Assembly (NCBI GenBank): GCA_900770835.1
Contig: CAAGLQ010000023.1
Location: 1 to 64,000, forward strand
From: an uncultured Parabacteroides sp.
Lineage (GTDB): Bacteria > Bacteroidota > Bacteroidia > Bacteroidales > Tannerellaceae
Direction of reading: 5' to 3'
Length of the DNA stretch: 64,000 bases
The position numbers were made by a program, and so were the translations under genes. Position 1 is the stretch's first letter; every line of letters starts with the position of its first letter. Below are positions 63,747-64,000 of this stretch, one piece after another. The notes under the pieces are model-generated. The model was not told the DNA's origin. It did no database searches and was given only the letters and a program-made list of their open reading frames with translations.

Positions 63747-64000
63747 TTGCATTCTTCTCTGCGTAGCAATATACCGAGTATGCGGTGTAACCAATTCGGA
63801 GTATTCGGCCGCCCATATCACCCGAACATCCACCACACAGGAACCACCATCCGTGATAAACGCAGAAAAACCCTTGGAAGTCATCCGAGGAACATCTACT
63901 CGAATAGATGATTCATCCAACCCGAATTTTTGGCACTTTTCGGTCAAGATAGCAATGCCCTTACTCCATGAGCCAGTCAGCTCTTTCTCTATCTTGGCCA
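63744..64000 (-). CDS. C-terminal part of an unassigned gene cut by the window edge
   Basis: The frame is open from the right window edge to a stop at 63744; its start lies beyond the window. About 85 visible residues, mixed alpha/beta, with KSGKGIAILTEKCQKFGLDE-like and SCVVDVRVIWAAEYSELVTP segments. The internal TTG near 63947 is unlikely to be the start because the reading continues upstream to the edge. No family recognised from this fragment. Confidence 0.6.
   Translation of the reverse strand, partial: AKIEKELTGSWSKGIAILTEKCQKFGLDESSIRVDVPRMTSKGFSAFITDGGSCVVDVRVIWAAEYSELVTPHTRYIATQRRMQ

Overview
This window reads as part of a large extrachromosomal element (plasmid, megaplasmid or integrative-conjugative type) of a Bacteroidetes bacterium, most likely a gut Bacteroidales. 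The main evidence is the repeated Bacteroidetes sigma-ABfr -7 box TAnnTTTG, seen on the coding strand just upstream of more than a dozen genes (for example at 53664-53671, 56715-56722, 59340-59347, 61081-61088, 62364-62371 and 63601-63608). Other evidence is a DUF4099/DUF3945-like protein, plasmid-type Toprim proteins, and a MobC-like gene. I saw no rRNA, tRNA, CRISPR array or ordinary chromosomal housekeeping operon. Almost every gene lies on the minus strand; the only supported plus-strand genes are a small membrane protein at 3810-4115, a winged-helix protein at 54753-54953 and an IS3 remnant.

Region 1 (1-29.4 kb) is relatively GC-rich and tightly packed. It holds an exported repeat protein cut by the window edge, an SOS-type umuDC pair, and then about 24 kb of co-oriented and often overlapping genes. 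These encode a tail-anchored Sel1-repeat protein, several large cytoplasmic helical proteins I cannot assign, inner-membrane proteins, two small exported helical proteins and a bPH2 membrane protein. At the promoter-proximal end are two Toprim proteins, a DUF4099/DUF3945-like protein and, separately, a MobC-like protein. The gene order suggests a conjugation or DNA-processing membrane apparatus, but I recognise no VirB4, VirD4 or relaxase and no P-loop ATPase here, so this block is the best candidate for an undescribed system.

Region 2 (29.4-45.1 kb) is AT-rich and nearly gene-free. It contains a tandem array of ~515-bp units, many copies of the palindrome ATAGTSACTAT, a cluster of three hairpins including one with perfect 24-bp arms, a parA gene with a probable partner gene, and several insertion sequences (one intact and one decayed IS4-family element, an IS3-family remnant, a possible IS66 remnant). 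It also holds long stretches of degenerate GTGTTTGTGT-type repeats. The palindromes and par genes suggest a centromere/partition (and possibly origin) region. The GT-rich motif appears as ACACAAACAC to the left of parA and as GTGTTTGTGT to its right.

Region 3 (45.1-64 kb) has short minus-strand operons for DNA metabolism and for small unknown proteins. Recognisable products are an exonuclease VII large-subunit-like protein with a membrane anchor, a UvrD/PcrA-type helicase, a dGTPase, a PD-(D/E)XK nuclease, a GH73-like peptidoglycan hydrolase, an SSB-like OB protein, a true SSB, a DUF488-like protein, a DHH phosphoesterase, and a DNA polymerase III beta clamp. The element therefore carries a sizeable replication/repair set of its own (clamp, SSBs, Y-family polymerase, helicase), consistent with a large, partly autonomous replicon. 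No replication initiator was recognised.
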